In this document: positions 35,390-43,950 of the stretch, in pieces | How the letters are laid out: every line of letters starts with the position of its first letter | Numbering within the stretch: the first letter of the stretch is position 1 | Source: Actinomyces sp. | GTDB taxonomy: Bacteria > Actinomycetota > Actinomycetes > Actinomycetales > Actinomycetaceae | NCBI GenBank assembly: GCA_022649165.1 | Contig: JALCNR010000003.1 | Span: 124,001-188,000, forward strand | Direction: 5' to 3' | DNA length: 64,000 bases | The notes under the pieces: generated by a model | What the model was told of the DNA's origin: nothing | Seen by the model: the letters and a program-made list of their open reading frames with translations, nothing else | Database searches by the model: none | Made by a program: the position numbers and the translations under genes

Positions 35390-36679
35390 TCAGGACAGGC
35401 CGGACAGGCCGCCGGCCCCGAGATGGAGGAGCACCGGGACGACCCCGAGGGCCAGGAACGCGGGCAGCAGCAGGGCTCCCAGGGGGACGACCAGCCGGAC
35501 GGCGAGCTCCTCCGCCTCGGCCCGCGCGTCGGAGACTCGTCTGGACCTCAGCTGCGCCGCTGCCCGGCGCAACAGGGGGACGGGCGACGTACCGTCCGTC
35601 CACGCCGGCTCCAGAGTCCGGCCGACCAGCACCGCCTGAACGGGGCACGGGTCCCACGCGACGCGCCAGGGCACTCCGAGCACCAGTTCCCGTCCGATGC
35701 GCCCGAGATCCGCCAGGCCCGCGGCCTCGCCCAGCGCCTCGAGGGCGGCGGGCACGGACGCTCCCGACTCCAGTCCCGCCACAACCAGGTCGCACAGGAT
35801 CGCGGGGTCGATCTCCGAGACCGCGCCGGCGCCGGATCCCCGCGCCGCGTCACGCCCCTCCGCAAGGCGCAGCATTCGGCGCGACACGAGGTGCCCGGCC
35901 GCCAGGCATGCGACGCCGACGACCAGGCAGAGGGTTCCGACGCCGCCACCGGTCAGGCGCTCCAACGGGCGCGCTCCCAAGACCTCCCCGGCGGCGACGC
36001 CGACCAGCGGCAGGACGGTGAGGACCCGGGCGGAGGCCGCCGGGCCGGAACGGGCGACCCGTCGCGCCTCCTCTGCGGCTGAAGACTCGTCGATGCCGTC
36101 GGCGACGACCTCCAGGACGCCCGCCAGCGGAGCCCCCAGCCGGTGCGTGAACCGGCAGGCGGCGACCAGCGCCGCGGCGGCACGACGTCCCGACCGCGAA
36201 CGCGCGGCGCCGGCGCGCAGCACACCCCGGATCCCGAGGGCGAGCCCTCCGAGCGACCGCCTCGTCGCGGGAAGCGCCAGATCCCTCCACCGCGGCCGCC
36301 GGGCCAGGAGGACCACCCCCTGAGGGGCGCCGCCCTCATCGAGGGGGCCGAGAGGCCCCAGCCCCGGCGCCCGGGCCCACGCGGCCCGCCACGCCGCCTC
36401 CGTGGGCGTCCCCGCGCGCAGGCGTGCGGCGACCTCGGCGACGACGAGGGCGAGCGCCGCGCCGGCATCCCCCGAGCGCCGCGGCCACCGGGATCCGGAC
36501 CTGGCGACGGCGGCACGGCGCGCTATCGACCCGCCGGCCTCCGGTTCGCCCGGCCGCGCCCATCGGCGCGCCAGGCGGATCCCGTGGCCCCGGTCCACCG
36601 CCGAGACCAGGGCCAGGACGAGCACGCAGGTGCCAGCCAGCGCCGATCCCACCCAATCGGTCCAGTCGGCGCCGATCAC
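35390..36679 (-). CDS. TadB-TadC fusion, type II secretion F domain protein
   Basis: 429 residues. The N-terminal half corresponds to TadB (membrane helix at about 8-25, then FTHRLGAPLAGVLEVVADGI and two helices). The C-terminal half repeats the pattern as TadC (AVSEIDPAILCDLVVAGLESGASVPAALEALG, with a final pair of helices). These two inner-membrane platform proteins are separate genes in mycobacteria and their summed length is about this one, so I read a gene fusion. Start GTG 36679 overlaps the tadA stop by four bases. Confidence 0.82.
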   Translation of the reverse strand: MIGADWTDWVGSALAGTCVLVLALVSAVDRGHGIRLARRWARPGEPEAGGSIARRAAVARSGSRWPRRSGDAGAALALVVAEVAARLRAGTPTEAAWRAAWARAPGLGPLGPLDEGGAPQGVVLLARRPRWRDLALPATRRSLGGLALGIRGVLRAGAARSRSGRRAAAALVAACRFTHRLGAPLAGVLEVVADGIDESSAAEEARRVARSGPAASARVLTVLPLVGVAAGEVLGARPLERLTGGGVGTLCLVVGVACLAAGHLVSRRMLRLAEGRDAARGSGAGAVSEIDPAILCDLVVAGLESGASVPAALEALGEAAGLADLGRIGRELVLGVPWRVAWDPCPVQAVLVGRTLEPAWTDGTSPVPLLRRAAAQLRSRRVSDARAEAEELAVRLVVPLGALLLPAFLALGVVPVLLHLGAGGLSGLS

Positions 36680-37905
36680 GGTGCCCCGGCGCCCCGGATC
36701 GTCTGCTCGTCCAGACCGAGGCGCCGGGCCAGGTCGGGCCACCCCGGTCCGGCTCGGACCCCCGCCGGGCGCACGTCGATCGCGACGACGCACTCAAGCT
36801 CCCGGTCGCGGCGGCGCAGCACCCCGACCTGCGCGACGCGACGCGCCCCCGCGATGCGACGCATCTGGACGACGGCGTCGAAAGCGGCGGCGGCCTGGGC
36901 GGAGACGGCGGCCTCCCCCATCCCCGACAGCGCCCCCAGCGCGGACAGCCGAGCGGGGATGTCCTCGACATCGTTCGCGTGGATCGTCGCCCATCCTCCC
37001 TCGTGGCCCGTGTTGAGGGCGCTGAGCACATCGCGGACCTCACGGCCCCGGCACTCGCCCAGCACCAGCCGATCCGGACGCATCCGCATGGCGGCGCGCA
37101 CCAGGTCGGCGAGGGTGACTGCGCCGGCCCCCTGCACGTTGGGGCGCCGTTCCTGGAGGTGGACGACATGAGGATGGTCGGGGCGCAGCTCCGTGACCTC
37201 CTCGATGCAGACGATGCGCTCGTTGGGCGGGACCAGGCCGAGCATCGCCGACAGGAGCGTCGTCTTCCCCGCCCCCGTCGCCCCCGAGACGAGCGTGTTC
37301 GCCCGCGTGGCGACCAGGGCCCGCAGAGGCGCCTCCAGGGCGGCGGGGACGGTGCCGAGTTCGACCATCCGACCCAGGGTCAGCCCCGAGGGTCGTGACG
37401 TCCTCAGTGAGATCAGCGTCCCGCCCTCCGACAGCGGCGGCAGCACAGCGTGGAGGCGCACGCCGTCGGGCAGCGTGCCGTCGACGATGGGACTCGCCTC
37501 ATCGAGCCTGCGCCCGCATGCCGCCGCCATGTGGACGGCGAGGGCGCGCACCTGCGGCTCCGCTCCCAGCGCGATGCGCTCGCGTTCCAGCCCCCGCCCC
37601 CGGTCCACCCACACCTGGGTTGAGTTGACGAGCACGTCCGACACGGCCGGATCCGCCACCAAGGGCGCCAGGTCAGGTCCGACGCCCCCGGACAGAGCGT
37701 CGAGCCGGCCGAGCTCGCGGACCATCTCCCGCGTCCCCGCCCCGGGCCGGGCGTGCCCGAGCACGGCCCGAGCGGGGGCCTCCCCCTCCGCGACCGCGCG
37801 CAGCACGCCGTCCGGGGCCCCGGCCCGCGCGGGCGCCGGCCCCGCCCGGTCCGCCGCCCCCTGGCGCCCCTCGCGCAACGGCGCCCACCTGGGCCTGCCG
37901 GTCAT
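36676..37905 (-). CDS. tadA: TadA/CpaF-type secretion ATPase
   Basis: 409 residues. Hexameric type II/IV secretion ATPase powering pilus assembly: SDVLVNSTQVWVDRGRGLE in the N-terminal domain, Walker A GATGAGKTT, Asp box IEEVTELRP, Walker B region RPDRLVLGECRG and His box TGHEGGWATIHAN. The start is the ATG at 37905 overlapping the cpaE-like stop (ATGA); an ATG six bases upstream is too near GGAGGG. Confidence 0.93.
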   Translation of the reverse strand: MTGRPRWAPLREGRQGAADRAGPAPARAGAPDGVLRAVAEGEAPARAVLGHARPGAGTREMVRELGRLDALSGGVGPDLAPLVADPAVSDVLVNSTQVWVDRGRGLERERIALGAEPQVRALAVHMAAACGRRLDEASPIVDGTLPDGVRLHAVLPPLSEGGTLISLRTSRPSGLTLGRMVELGTVPAALEAPLRALVATRANTLVSGATGAGKTTLLSAMLGLVPPNERIVCIEEVTELRPDHPHVVHLQERRPNVQGAGAVTLADLVRAAMRMRPDRLVLGECRGREVRDVLSALNTGHEGGWATIHANDVEDIPARLSALGALSGMGEAAVSAQAAAAFDAVVQMRRIAGARRVAQVGVLRRRDRELECVVAIDVRPAGVRAGPGWPDLARRLGLDEQTIRGAGAP

Positions 37906-38969
37906 GACCATGGTCCCTCCCTCCACGACGCGATCCACGCGTCCGCGTCGCGCCGCCTCAGCTCCTGCCAGATCCGGCGGGTGCGCCGGGCGTCGGCGGA
38001 GGCGCGCCGGCCACCGGGCATCCGGCACATCCCGATATCCCCGCCCAGGTCGCGCAGCGTCTGCCCGAGGACCGGGGAGGGGCGTCGCATGGCGTGGGCG
38101 ATGAGGGCCGGGAGCACCACCGGATGGGCGCCCAGGCTTCCCGCCAGGCGGACCGCGGAGTCCTGGTCGCCGCGTCCCGCCAGGCACACCGCGTCGACCG
38201 GCGATCCCGCCGAGCAGGCGGAGGCGGCGCGGTCGTCCCACCGTCCCAGGTCGACCACGACATCGCCCGAGAGGCGGAGCGCCTCGAGGACGGGCCGCAG
38301 GCGCGGGTCCCCCGCGTGCGCACCGCCCCGGGGGTCGGGGCCGAGCAGGCGCACCGGCCCGACGCGGGGGAGATGGTCGGCCAGTTGAGCGCCGAAAGCG
38401 ACCTCGTCGGCACGCAGATCCGCCCACCGCACGCCCTCGGGCGGGTCCGAACGGGTGCCCCACGCGCCCGGCCCCGCGCCGGCGGCGTCGACCAGCGCGC
38501 CGCCTGCGCGGCGGGCCAGCAGCAGTGCGAGGCGCGTCGTCCCCACTCCTCCCTGCCATCCGGCGACGGCGACGACGAGGGTGCGGAGGGGACCCGCCCC
38601 GCCTCCGCGGCCGCTTGGGCCGGGAGCGCAGGCCACCAGCTCGGACACGAGGTCCCCCAGCAGGGCCTCGTCCCCGGGGATCCTCAGGGTGCCGCGCTCC
38701 CCCAGGACGACCACGGCGGGCGCCGACGGGGCCGACGCCGTCGCAGCGGGCGTCCCGATCGGCCGGGGTGCCCGACTCAGAGCAGCCCGCAGTTCGGGCA
38801 CCCGCCCCGGATCCGCGGTGAGCGCGAGGACCACGGGACCGCCCGGTGCCCCCGCGGCACCCGCCCCGGCGACCGGCCGCGCCCCGAGGAGGCGCACGAT
38901 CTGCTCCGCGCGATCCGCGGTGGAAGGATCCAGCCCGTCGAGGACGACGCGCGGCGCCGACGGGGTCAT
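37902..38969 (-). CDS. CpaE/Ssd-like septum site-determining family protein
   Basis: 355 residues, MinD/ParA-related. An N-terminal receiver-like part (VVLDGLDPSTADRAEQIVRLLGARPV) precedes a deviant P-loop GWQGGVGTTRLALLLA. The usual deviant-Walker KGGxGKT is altered: glycine/threonine replace the lysines, so ATP binding may be weak, as described for the actinobacterial Ssd group. First gene of the tad operon, where it probably positions the secretion machinery. The start is the ATG at 38969 (GGCGGGGGT upstream); an ATG 16 codons earlier is possible. Confidence 0.85.
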   Translation of the reverse strand: MTPSAPRVVLDGLDPSTADRAEQIVRLLGARPVAGAGAAGAPGGPVVLALTADPGRVPELRAALSRAPRPIGTPAATASAPSAPAVVVLGERGTLRIPGDEALLGDLVSELVACAPGPSGRGGGAGPLRTLVVAVAGWQGGVGTTRLALLLARRAGGALVDAAGAGPGAWGTRSDPPEGVRWADLRADEVAFGAQLADHLPRVGPVRLLGPDPRGGAHAGDPRLRPVLEALRLSGDVVVDLGRWDDRAASACSAGSPVDAVCLAGRGDQDSAVRLAGSLGAHPVVLPALIAHAMRRPSPVLGQTLRDLGGDIGMCRMPGGRRASADARRTRRIWQELRRRDADAWIASWREGPWS

Positions 38970-39167
38970 CGCACCCCCGCCGCCCCGCGGCGCCTCGGAT
39001 CGACCGGTCCACATGCTCCCAGCACACCCGCGCACGACCGCCCGCACCAGTCGCCGACCGCCCATCTGTGGAAGACTGGCGTGAGTGCCGGACCTGTGGA
39101 CAGCCCCCGGAGGGCGGGGGCCGACGACGAGGTCCCGCGGCGCCGTTGCCGACCAGGAGGATCACAG

Positions 39168-40004
39168 ATGGAGCTGCTCGAGCAGGGGGACGCGATCCGC
39201 CGTGCTGGAGGTCCGGGCGGGATCGCAGCCGCGGCCTTCTTCGACCTCGACAAGACGATCCTGTCGACGTCGTCCACCGTGGCCCTGCGCGAGCCCCTGA
39301 TGCGCGCCGGGCTGGTCACCCGCCGTGACGCGGCCATCGGCATGCTCATCCATCTGCCGTACCTGCTGCACGGCGCCGACGAGGCCCGCATGGAGCATAT
39401 GAAGGAGGGACTGGGAGAGCTCGCCCGCGGGTGGGACGCCCAGGTCCTGGAGTCCACCGTCCGCGAGGCCCTCACCCAGGCGATCGATCCCGTGTGCTTC
39501 ACAGAGGCCCTCGACATGATCGCGCTGCACAAGGACGCCGGTCGCAGCGTCGTCATCGCGTCGGCATCGGTCCAGGAGATGGTGCGCCCCATCGCGGAGC
39601 TGCTCGGAGCGGACTTCTCGATCGGATCACTGGCCCAGACCGATGGCACCGGGGCTTTCACCGGCCGCATCGAGCGCTACAACTACGGCGCCGCCAAGGC
39701 CCGGGCCTGTCTGGCCCTGGCGGAGGCTCAAGGCTGGGATCCCGCTCATTGCTACGCCTATTCCGACTCCGTGACGGATCTGCCGCTGCTGGAGGCCGTC
39801 GGCCATCCCGCTGCCGTCAATCCCGATCGCGAGCTGCGCCGCGCCGCCGAGGAGCGTCGCTGGGAGGTGCTCTCTTTCAGCCACACCGTGCGCGTGCGCT
39901 CCAAGCCCGCGCGCATCGCCGTCCCGGTCGCCGGGACGGCGGTCGCCGTCGGTGCCGCCGCCTTCGCCCTGGCGTGCGCCCGACGTGCGTGGAGGGCGCA
40001 CTGA
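39168..40004 (+). CDS. HAD-IB family phosphatase
   Basis: 278 residues, SerB-like haloacid dehalogenase, subfamily IB. Motif I is FFDLDKTIL (about 24-32), motif II is IASASV, and motif III/IV is YSDSVTDLPLLEAVG. A C-terminal membrane helix (about 245-268) anchors it. The gene sits divergent from the cpaE-like gene, the same arrangement as Rv3660c/Rv3661 in mycobacteria. Its substrate is unknown; relatives have been linked to phospholipid or phosphoserine dephosphorylation. Strong ribosome site CAGGAGGATC. Confidence 0.9.
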   Translation: MELLEQGDAIRRAGGPGGIAAAAFFDLDKTILSTSSTVALREPLMRAGLVTRRDAAIGMLIHLPYLLHGADEARMEHMKEGLGELARGWDAQVLESTVREALTQAIDPVCFTEALDMIALHKDAGRSVVIASASVQEMVRPIAELLGADFSIGSLAQTDGTGAFTGRIERYNYGAAKARACLALAEAQGWDPAHCYAYSDSVTDLPLLEAVGHPAAVNPDRELRRAAEERRWEVLSFSHTVRVRSKPARIAVPVAGTAVAVGAAAFALACARRAWRAH

Positions 40005-40059
40005 CGCCTCTCCTCCACCCCTCCTCCGGCTCCGGCCGGCCCTCCCGCCGACGGTCCCG

Positions 40060-41058
40060 TCAGCGCAGCCGGCCCGCCTGGACGTGAAGGGCGACGTCCT
40101 CGCCCTCCTGGGCGCCGCGGACCAGGCCGCGGGCGACGCGCGCGACCCAGGCGGCAGCCCCGTCCTCGTCCCCGCGCATCCAGGCGCCCAGCGCGCTGCC
40201 CGCGCCGGCGGGATCCTCCGCGTCGGCCAGTGAGAGGACGGCGACTCCCGTCGGATCGACGCCGCGCTCGACCAGGAGCCACCGCGCGAGGATCCCGCCG
40301 ACGGCCAGGGAACCCGGAGTGAACACCTCCGCGCCGCGGAACTGCGCGAGCACCGCCGCCGCCGCCAGGATGGCCGGAGCGGGGGAGGCCGCGGCGGCCA
40401 GCGCCCGCCGGAGACGGGCAGGGTCGGTGGGAAGGGCCACCGACGAGGGCGCCACCAAGCCCGAGGCCAGCAGCGCCGAACAGACGTCGCGGTGGATGCC
40501 GGAGACGACGGCCGGCAGGGGAGGCGAAGTCCGTGCGGCCGGCTGACGGGTGTTGAGCGGTGCGAAGCCGTCGGCGAGCCGCCACTGGGCGCGCCAGATG
40601 CCCAGGGCCAGCGCCCGTCCGGGATCCGCGCCCCGCGTCCCCCCGGTGCCCGGCCCGATCACGGCGCCCCGGGGTCCCGCCCCCTCCCCCGCCGCGTCCC
40701 GCAGCGAGAGGTCACGCACGTCGTCAGCCGAGATGCTCACGCCCTCCAGCCGCGCCAACGCGGCCGCGTCACGCACGGCGGCCTCCGCGCGGGCCTCCGG
40801 CCAGCCGCGGCGCAGGCCCTCGTGGAAGCGCAGATGCGCGAGCGCGTCCCGGGCCTCCCGGACGGCGTCGCGGACGTCCCCGCGCCCCCACAACGCGGCC
40901 CACGGCCCGGCCGCCTCGACTGGCGCGCCGTCGGGAGCCCCGGCTGCGGACGGGGCCTTGGGAGCGTTCGGAGCCATCGCCGAGGGGGCGGGCACCTTCT
41001 TCGCCCCCCGCCCCGGGTCCTGGGGAGGCGGAGCGGACAGCGAGAGGAAGGTCGGCAT
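40060..41058 (-). CDS. conserved actinobacterial protein of unknown function (Rv3662c-like position)
   Basis: 332 residues, mostly helical. After a Pro/Ala-rich start there is a block LRFHEGLRRGWPEARAEAAVRDAAALARLEG and another GIWRAQWRLADGFAPLN, somewhat like the N-terminal part of Fic-type proteins, but no Fic HxFxxGN motif is present. It follows the HAD-IB gene just as in mycobacteria. Start ATG 41058 with TAGGCT six bases upstream. No activity can be assigned. Confidence 0.7.
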   Translation of the reverse strand: MPTFLSLSAPPPQDPGRGAKKVPAPSAMAPNAPKAPSAAGAPDGAPVEAAGPWAALWGRGDVRDAVREARDALAHLRFHEGLRRGWPEARAEAAVRDAAALARLEGVSISADDVRDLSLRDAAGEGAGPRGAVIGPGTGGTRGADPGRALALGIWRAQWRLADGFAPLNTRQPAARTSPPLPAVVSGIHRDVCSALLASGLVAPSSVALPTDPARLRRALAAAASPAPAILAAAAVLAQFRGAEVFTPGSLAVGGILARWLLVERGVDPTGVAVLSLADAEDPAGAGSALGAWMRGDEDGAAAWVARVARGLVRGAQEGEDVALHVQAGRLR

Positions 41059-41064
41059 GCCGCC

Positions 41065-41070
41065 AGCCTA
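41065..41070 (-). promoter_or_regulatory. -10 box of leaderless gene at 41058
   Basis: TAGGCT on the minus strand, six bases before ATG 41058. Confidence 0.5.
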
Positions 41071-41151
41071 GATGGACCCCCGCCGCCTGATCGGTCCGGG
41101 CGACGAGGGCGTCGTCCGGTGGGACGCCAGGCCGGTCCGCACCAGAGCGAC

Positions 41152-41157
41152 GATACT
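41152..41157 (+). promoter_or_regulatory. -10 box of leaderless membrane-protein gene
   Basis: GATACT, six bases before ATG 41164; divergent from the previous promoter across 93 bases of start-to-start distance. Confidence 0.45.
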
Positions 41158-41163
41158 GGCACC

Positions 41164-42213
41164 ATGACAGCCGACGCGACGCGGACCACGTCACCGACCT
41201 CGGGCATCGGGGTGCCCACCCGGGTCCAGCACCTGCGCTCCGGCCTGTTCGCCTTCTTCTTCACGCCGATCGCGCTGGGCATGCTGGGCCTGGCCGTCAC
41301 CGACTCGCAGTCCGTAGCGGCCGTGGGACAGCCCCTGTCGTCCTCGGTGAGCATGGCAGGCCTGCTGATCTCGACCGTGTTGCTGGGGCTCATCGCCGTC
41401 AACGCCGACGAGTCGCCCACCGGCATGGTCGTCATGACGGCCTGGTCCCTGGTCATCGGGGTCCTCCAGCTCCTGGGGCACACCCCGGTGCCCGCCGAGC
41501 TGTTCTCGTCGGTGTCCGGCTCGGACACCCGCGCCTCGATGCTGTGGTGCCTGTACCCGGTCGCCGTCTTCGCGATCTGCCTGGGCGCCACGCTGGCCAC
41601 CGTCGAGGTCCGCCGGCGCGCTGTGACCGCCCTGAACCAAGTCGACGCCGGGAACCCGGCGGCCGGGACGGAAGCGGAGGGGGCCCCGGCCCCGCGCGAC
41701 GCCGACGCCCGCCTCGAGGTGGTGGCCGACGTCTACGCTCCCGGGCCGGCGCACTACCGCGAGCGCGTGTTCGTCACCGTCTCCTCCGTGATCCTCGCGT
41801 GCGTCGCCGTCACGGCCCTCGTGTGGGCGGCGCCCTCGGACACCCTGCCCGTGGCGGCCCACGGGCTGGCGGGGCTGGTCCCCGCCCACCCCTTCGGGAC
41901 CCTGGCCGGCCTGGTCGCGGCCGTGTGCCTGGGAGTGGTCGCGTGGGGGACGCGCTGGTCCCTGTTCGGCGCGGAGGTGGTCGCCGTGTTCCTCATGGTG
42001 GTCCCCGCCTATCTGGTGCTGCCGGTGTGGTCGACGCTGAGCGGACGGGTCGCGACGCCCGGAGCGTCGGTGCTCACCTCCTTGTCCATGGCGGCTCCGG
42101 TCGTGACCGCGCTGGGCCTCACGCTGGCGGCCCTGGGCCTGGGGGCGCACTGGACACGGCGCCGCCTCCGCGAGGACATCGCGCACGCCCTGCGCGCCCA
42201 TCCCGCCGACTGA
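41164..42213 (+). CDS. polytopic membrane protein of unknown function
   Basis: 349 residues. Four hydrophobic segments at about 24-45, 58-78, 83-105 and 118-140 are followed by a ~50-residue soluble insertion (Ala/Glu/Asp-rich) and four more between about 200 and 335. Two similar halves suggest an internal duplication. No family is recognised. It is the first of a run of plus-strand genes ending with the alpha/beta hydrolase. Confidence 0.65.
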   Translation: MTADATRTTSPTSGIGVPTRVQHLRSGLFAFFFTPIALGMLGLAVTDSQSVAAVGQPLSSSVSMAGLLISTVLLGLIAVNADESPTGMVVMTAWSLVIGVLQLLGHTPVPAELFSSVSGSDTRASMLWCLYPVAVFAICLGATLATVEVRRRAVTALNQVDAGNPAAGTEAEGAPAPRDADARLEVVADVYAPGPAHYRERVFVTVSSVILACVAVTALVWAAPSDTLPVAAHGLAGLVPAHPFGTLAGLVAAVCLGVVAWGTRWSLFGAEVVAVFLMVVPAYLVLPVWSTLSGRVATPGASVLTSLSMAAPVVTALGLTLAALGLGAHWTRRRLREDIAHALRAHPAD

Positions 42214-42273
42214 GCGGAACCGCGATCCAGCGGCCTGCCGCCCTCCTTGCGCCGTCAGCCGGGCGGCGCGCGC

Positions 42274-42279
42274 TAAGTT
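42274..42279 (+). promoter_or_regulatory. -10 box with short leader
   Basis: TAAGTT followed about 23 bases later by ATG 42303 with an AGGAGGAG ribosome site; a leadered counter-example to the leaderless set. Confidence 0.45.
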
Positions 42280-42302
42280 GGGCACCACACACAGGAGGAG
42301 CC

Positions 42303-43913
42303 ATGTCTGAGCAGGACCACGATCCCCGTTCGTCGGACGACCAGCCGGCGCCCAGCGACGCCGACCTGGTGCTGGAACCGCAGGTCGACGACGTCCCGCT
42401 GCCCGGCGACGATCGGCCAGGCCCCGACGCCTCCGCGGCCCCGGAGGAGGACGAGGGCGAGGGCGAGGCCGCCCCCGACGACGCCTCAGAGGACCAGCCG
42501 CTCCCCGATGCGCCCGCCGACGGCTCCGAGGGCGGGATCCCCGCCTCCGAGGCCCCGGCGATCCCCGCCCCACACGAGGACAGCGACGCCGACAAGGCCA
42601 CGCTCGCGGCGATGTGGGCCGCCGTGCGCGATCGCTCCGCATCGGCTCCCGCCCCCGACGAAGAGGCCCGCCCGGAAACCGGCACCCCGGCCGCCGGACC
42701 AGCGTCCGCCGGGCCCGGCCGGCCCCCCGCATCGGGCCAGGACGTGCTCACCGGGGAGGAGGTCGCGCTCTCGGCGGGGACGGCCGACACCGCCGACATC
42801 GTCGGCACCCGTTCCGTCTCCCCCGTGGACACCTCGCAGGTCGAGCCCGTCGGCGCCGCCCCGCACACCGGCAGCATCCCGAGGATCCCGCCGATCCCCG
42901 CGCCCGCCGAGACCGCCCCCGCGGACGAGCCGCCCGCCCCGCCGACGCCGCCCTCGTCCTCGTTCCCCCTCGCGCCGGAGGGCGACGCCCCGCAGGCCCC
43001 GGAACCCCATGATGTGCTGAGCCGCCGCGCCCCGCACGCCCCTGACGACCTCGGGCCGGCCCCCGCCTCCCCGGCCGGCGGCGAGGCGCGCCCGGCGCCC
43101 GATGCTCTCCCCCCGCGCGCGCCGGAACGGCCGCAGGGCCCCGACGGCGACCTCACGCAGACCGCTGTGCGCCGGCGCTCCCTGGTGACCCCGGCCGGCG
43201 GGGGGACCGGCGAGGAGGAGCCCGCCGAGGCCCCGTGGCGCCCGCGCCCGGACGGCCCCGGAGACGGGGAGCGCGCTCGGCCTTCCCGCACGCCCACCAG
43301 CCTCGACGACGCGATCTTCGAGGGCGCGACCGTCGTGCCGGAGGTCCCCAGCCGCACGGGCGCGCACGTGTGGAGCCTCGTGCTCGCCCTCGTGCTCGTC
43401 CCCCTGGGGTGGTACCTGCTGGCAGACGCTGGGGCCCGAATGACGCTGGCGACCGACAGCCCGATGACGACCGGGACCGTCAACATCGCCGCCGTCCTCG
43501 AGCTCGCGGCCGGGCTCCTCGCGATCCTCGTCATCGCGCTGGCGACGGCGCGGTCCTCCCTGGGCGCGCATGTGGCGGGCGCGCTCACCGCCTTGGCCGG
43601 ACTCCCGTGGGTCGTGGCGCCGGGCTGGACGGCCGACACGATGCTGTCCCCCCTTCAGCGGCTGACCTCGTGGAACACCGTGGGGTCGAACCTGACGCAC
43701 CACCTGCAGGCCTCCGGATACTCGGGCCGGCTGCTGGTGGTGGGCGTGGCGCTGCTGCTCGTCGGCGCGCTGGCCCACCGGGTGCGGCGCTCGGGCCGGG
43801 CGGAGGAGGCGCTGCGCGCCCAGGTCGAGCGCGTCAACCCCGAGGGCGCCTACTTGACCCGCCGCGAACGCCGCCGCGCCGCCAAGGCGGCGCGGTCGCA
43901 GGCCCGCCACTGA
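42303..43913 (+). CDS. acidic proline-rich membrane protein
   Basis: 536 residues. The first ~355 residues are a low-complexity acidic, Pro/Ala/Asp/Glu-rich cytoplasmic region. Four membrane helices follow (about 362-380, 395-420, 422-440, 475-495). The end is a very basic cytoplasmic tail (LTRRERRRAAKAARSQARH). It takes the place held by a small membrane protein just before ephE in mycobacteria, but the long disordered region prevents a firm family call. Unknown function; the charge asymmetry suggests protein binding. Confidence 0.65.
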   Translation: MSEQDHDPRSSDDQPAPSDADLVLEPQVDDVPLPGDDRPGPDASAAPEEDEGEGEAAPDDASEDQPLPDAPADGSEGGIPASEAPAIPAPHEDSDADKATLAAMWAAVRDRSASAPAPDEEARPETGTPAAGPASAGPGRPPASGQDVLTGEEVALSAGTADTADIVGTRSVSPVDTSQVEPVGAAPHTGSIPRIPPIPAPAETAPADEPPAPPTPPSSSFPLAPEGDAPQAPEPHDVLSRRAPHAPDDLGPAPASPAGGEARPAPDALPPRAPERPQGPDGDLTQTAVRRRSLVTPAGGGTGEEEPAEAPWRPRPDGPGDGERARPSRTPTSLDDAIFEGATVVPEVPSRTGAHVWSLVLALVLVPLGWYLLADAGARMTLATDSPMTTGTVNIAAVLELAAGLLAILVIALATARSSLGAHVAGALTALAGLPWVVAPGWTADTMLSPLQRLTSWNTVGSNLTHHLQASGYSGRLLVVGVALLLVGALAHRVRRSGRAEEALRAQVERVNPEGAYLTRRERRRAAKAARSQARH

Positions 43914-43950
43914 CCCCGCCCAATCCCGTCCCGATCCCAGGGAGCCATCC

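Noticed and set aside
40060-41058. Fic/DOC toxin-like enzyme
   Set aside because: Only the helical N-terminal pattern is suggestive; the HxFxxGN catalytic motif is absent.
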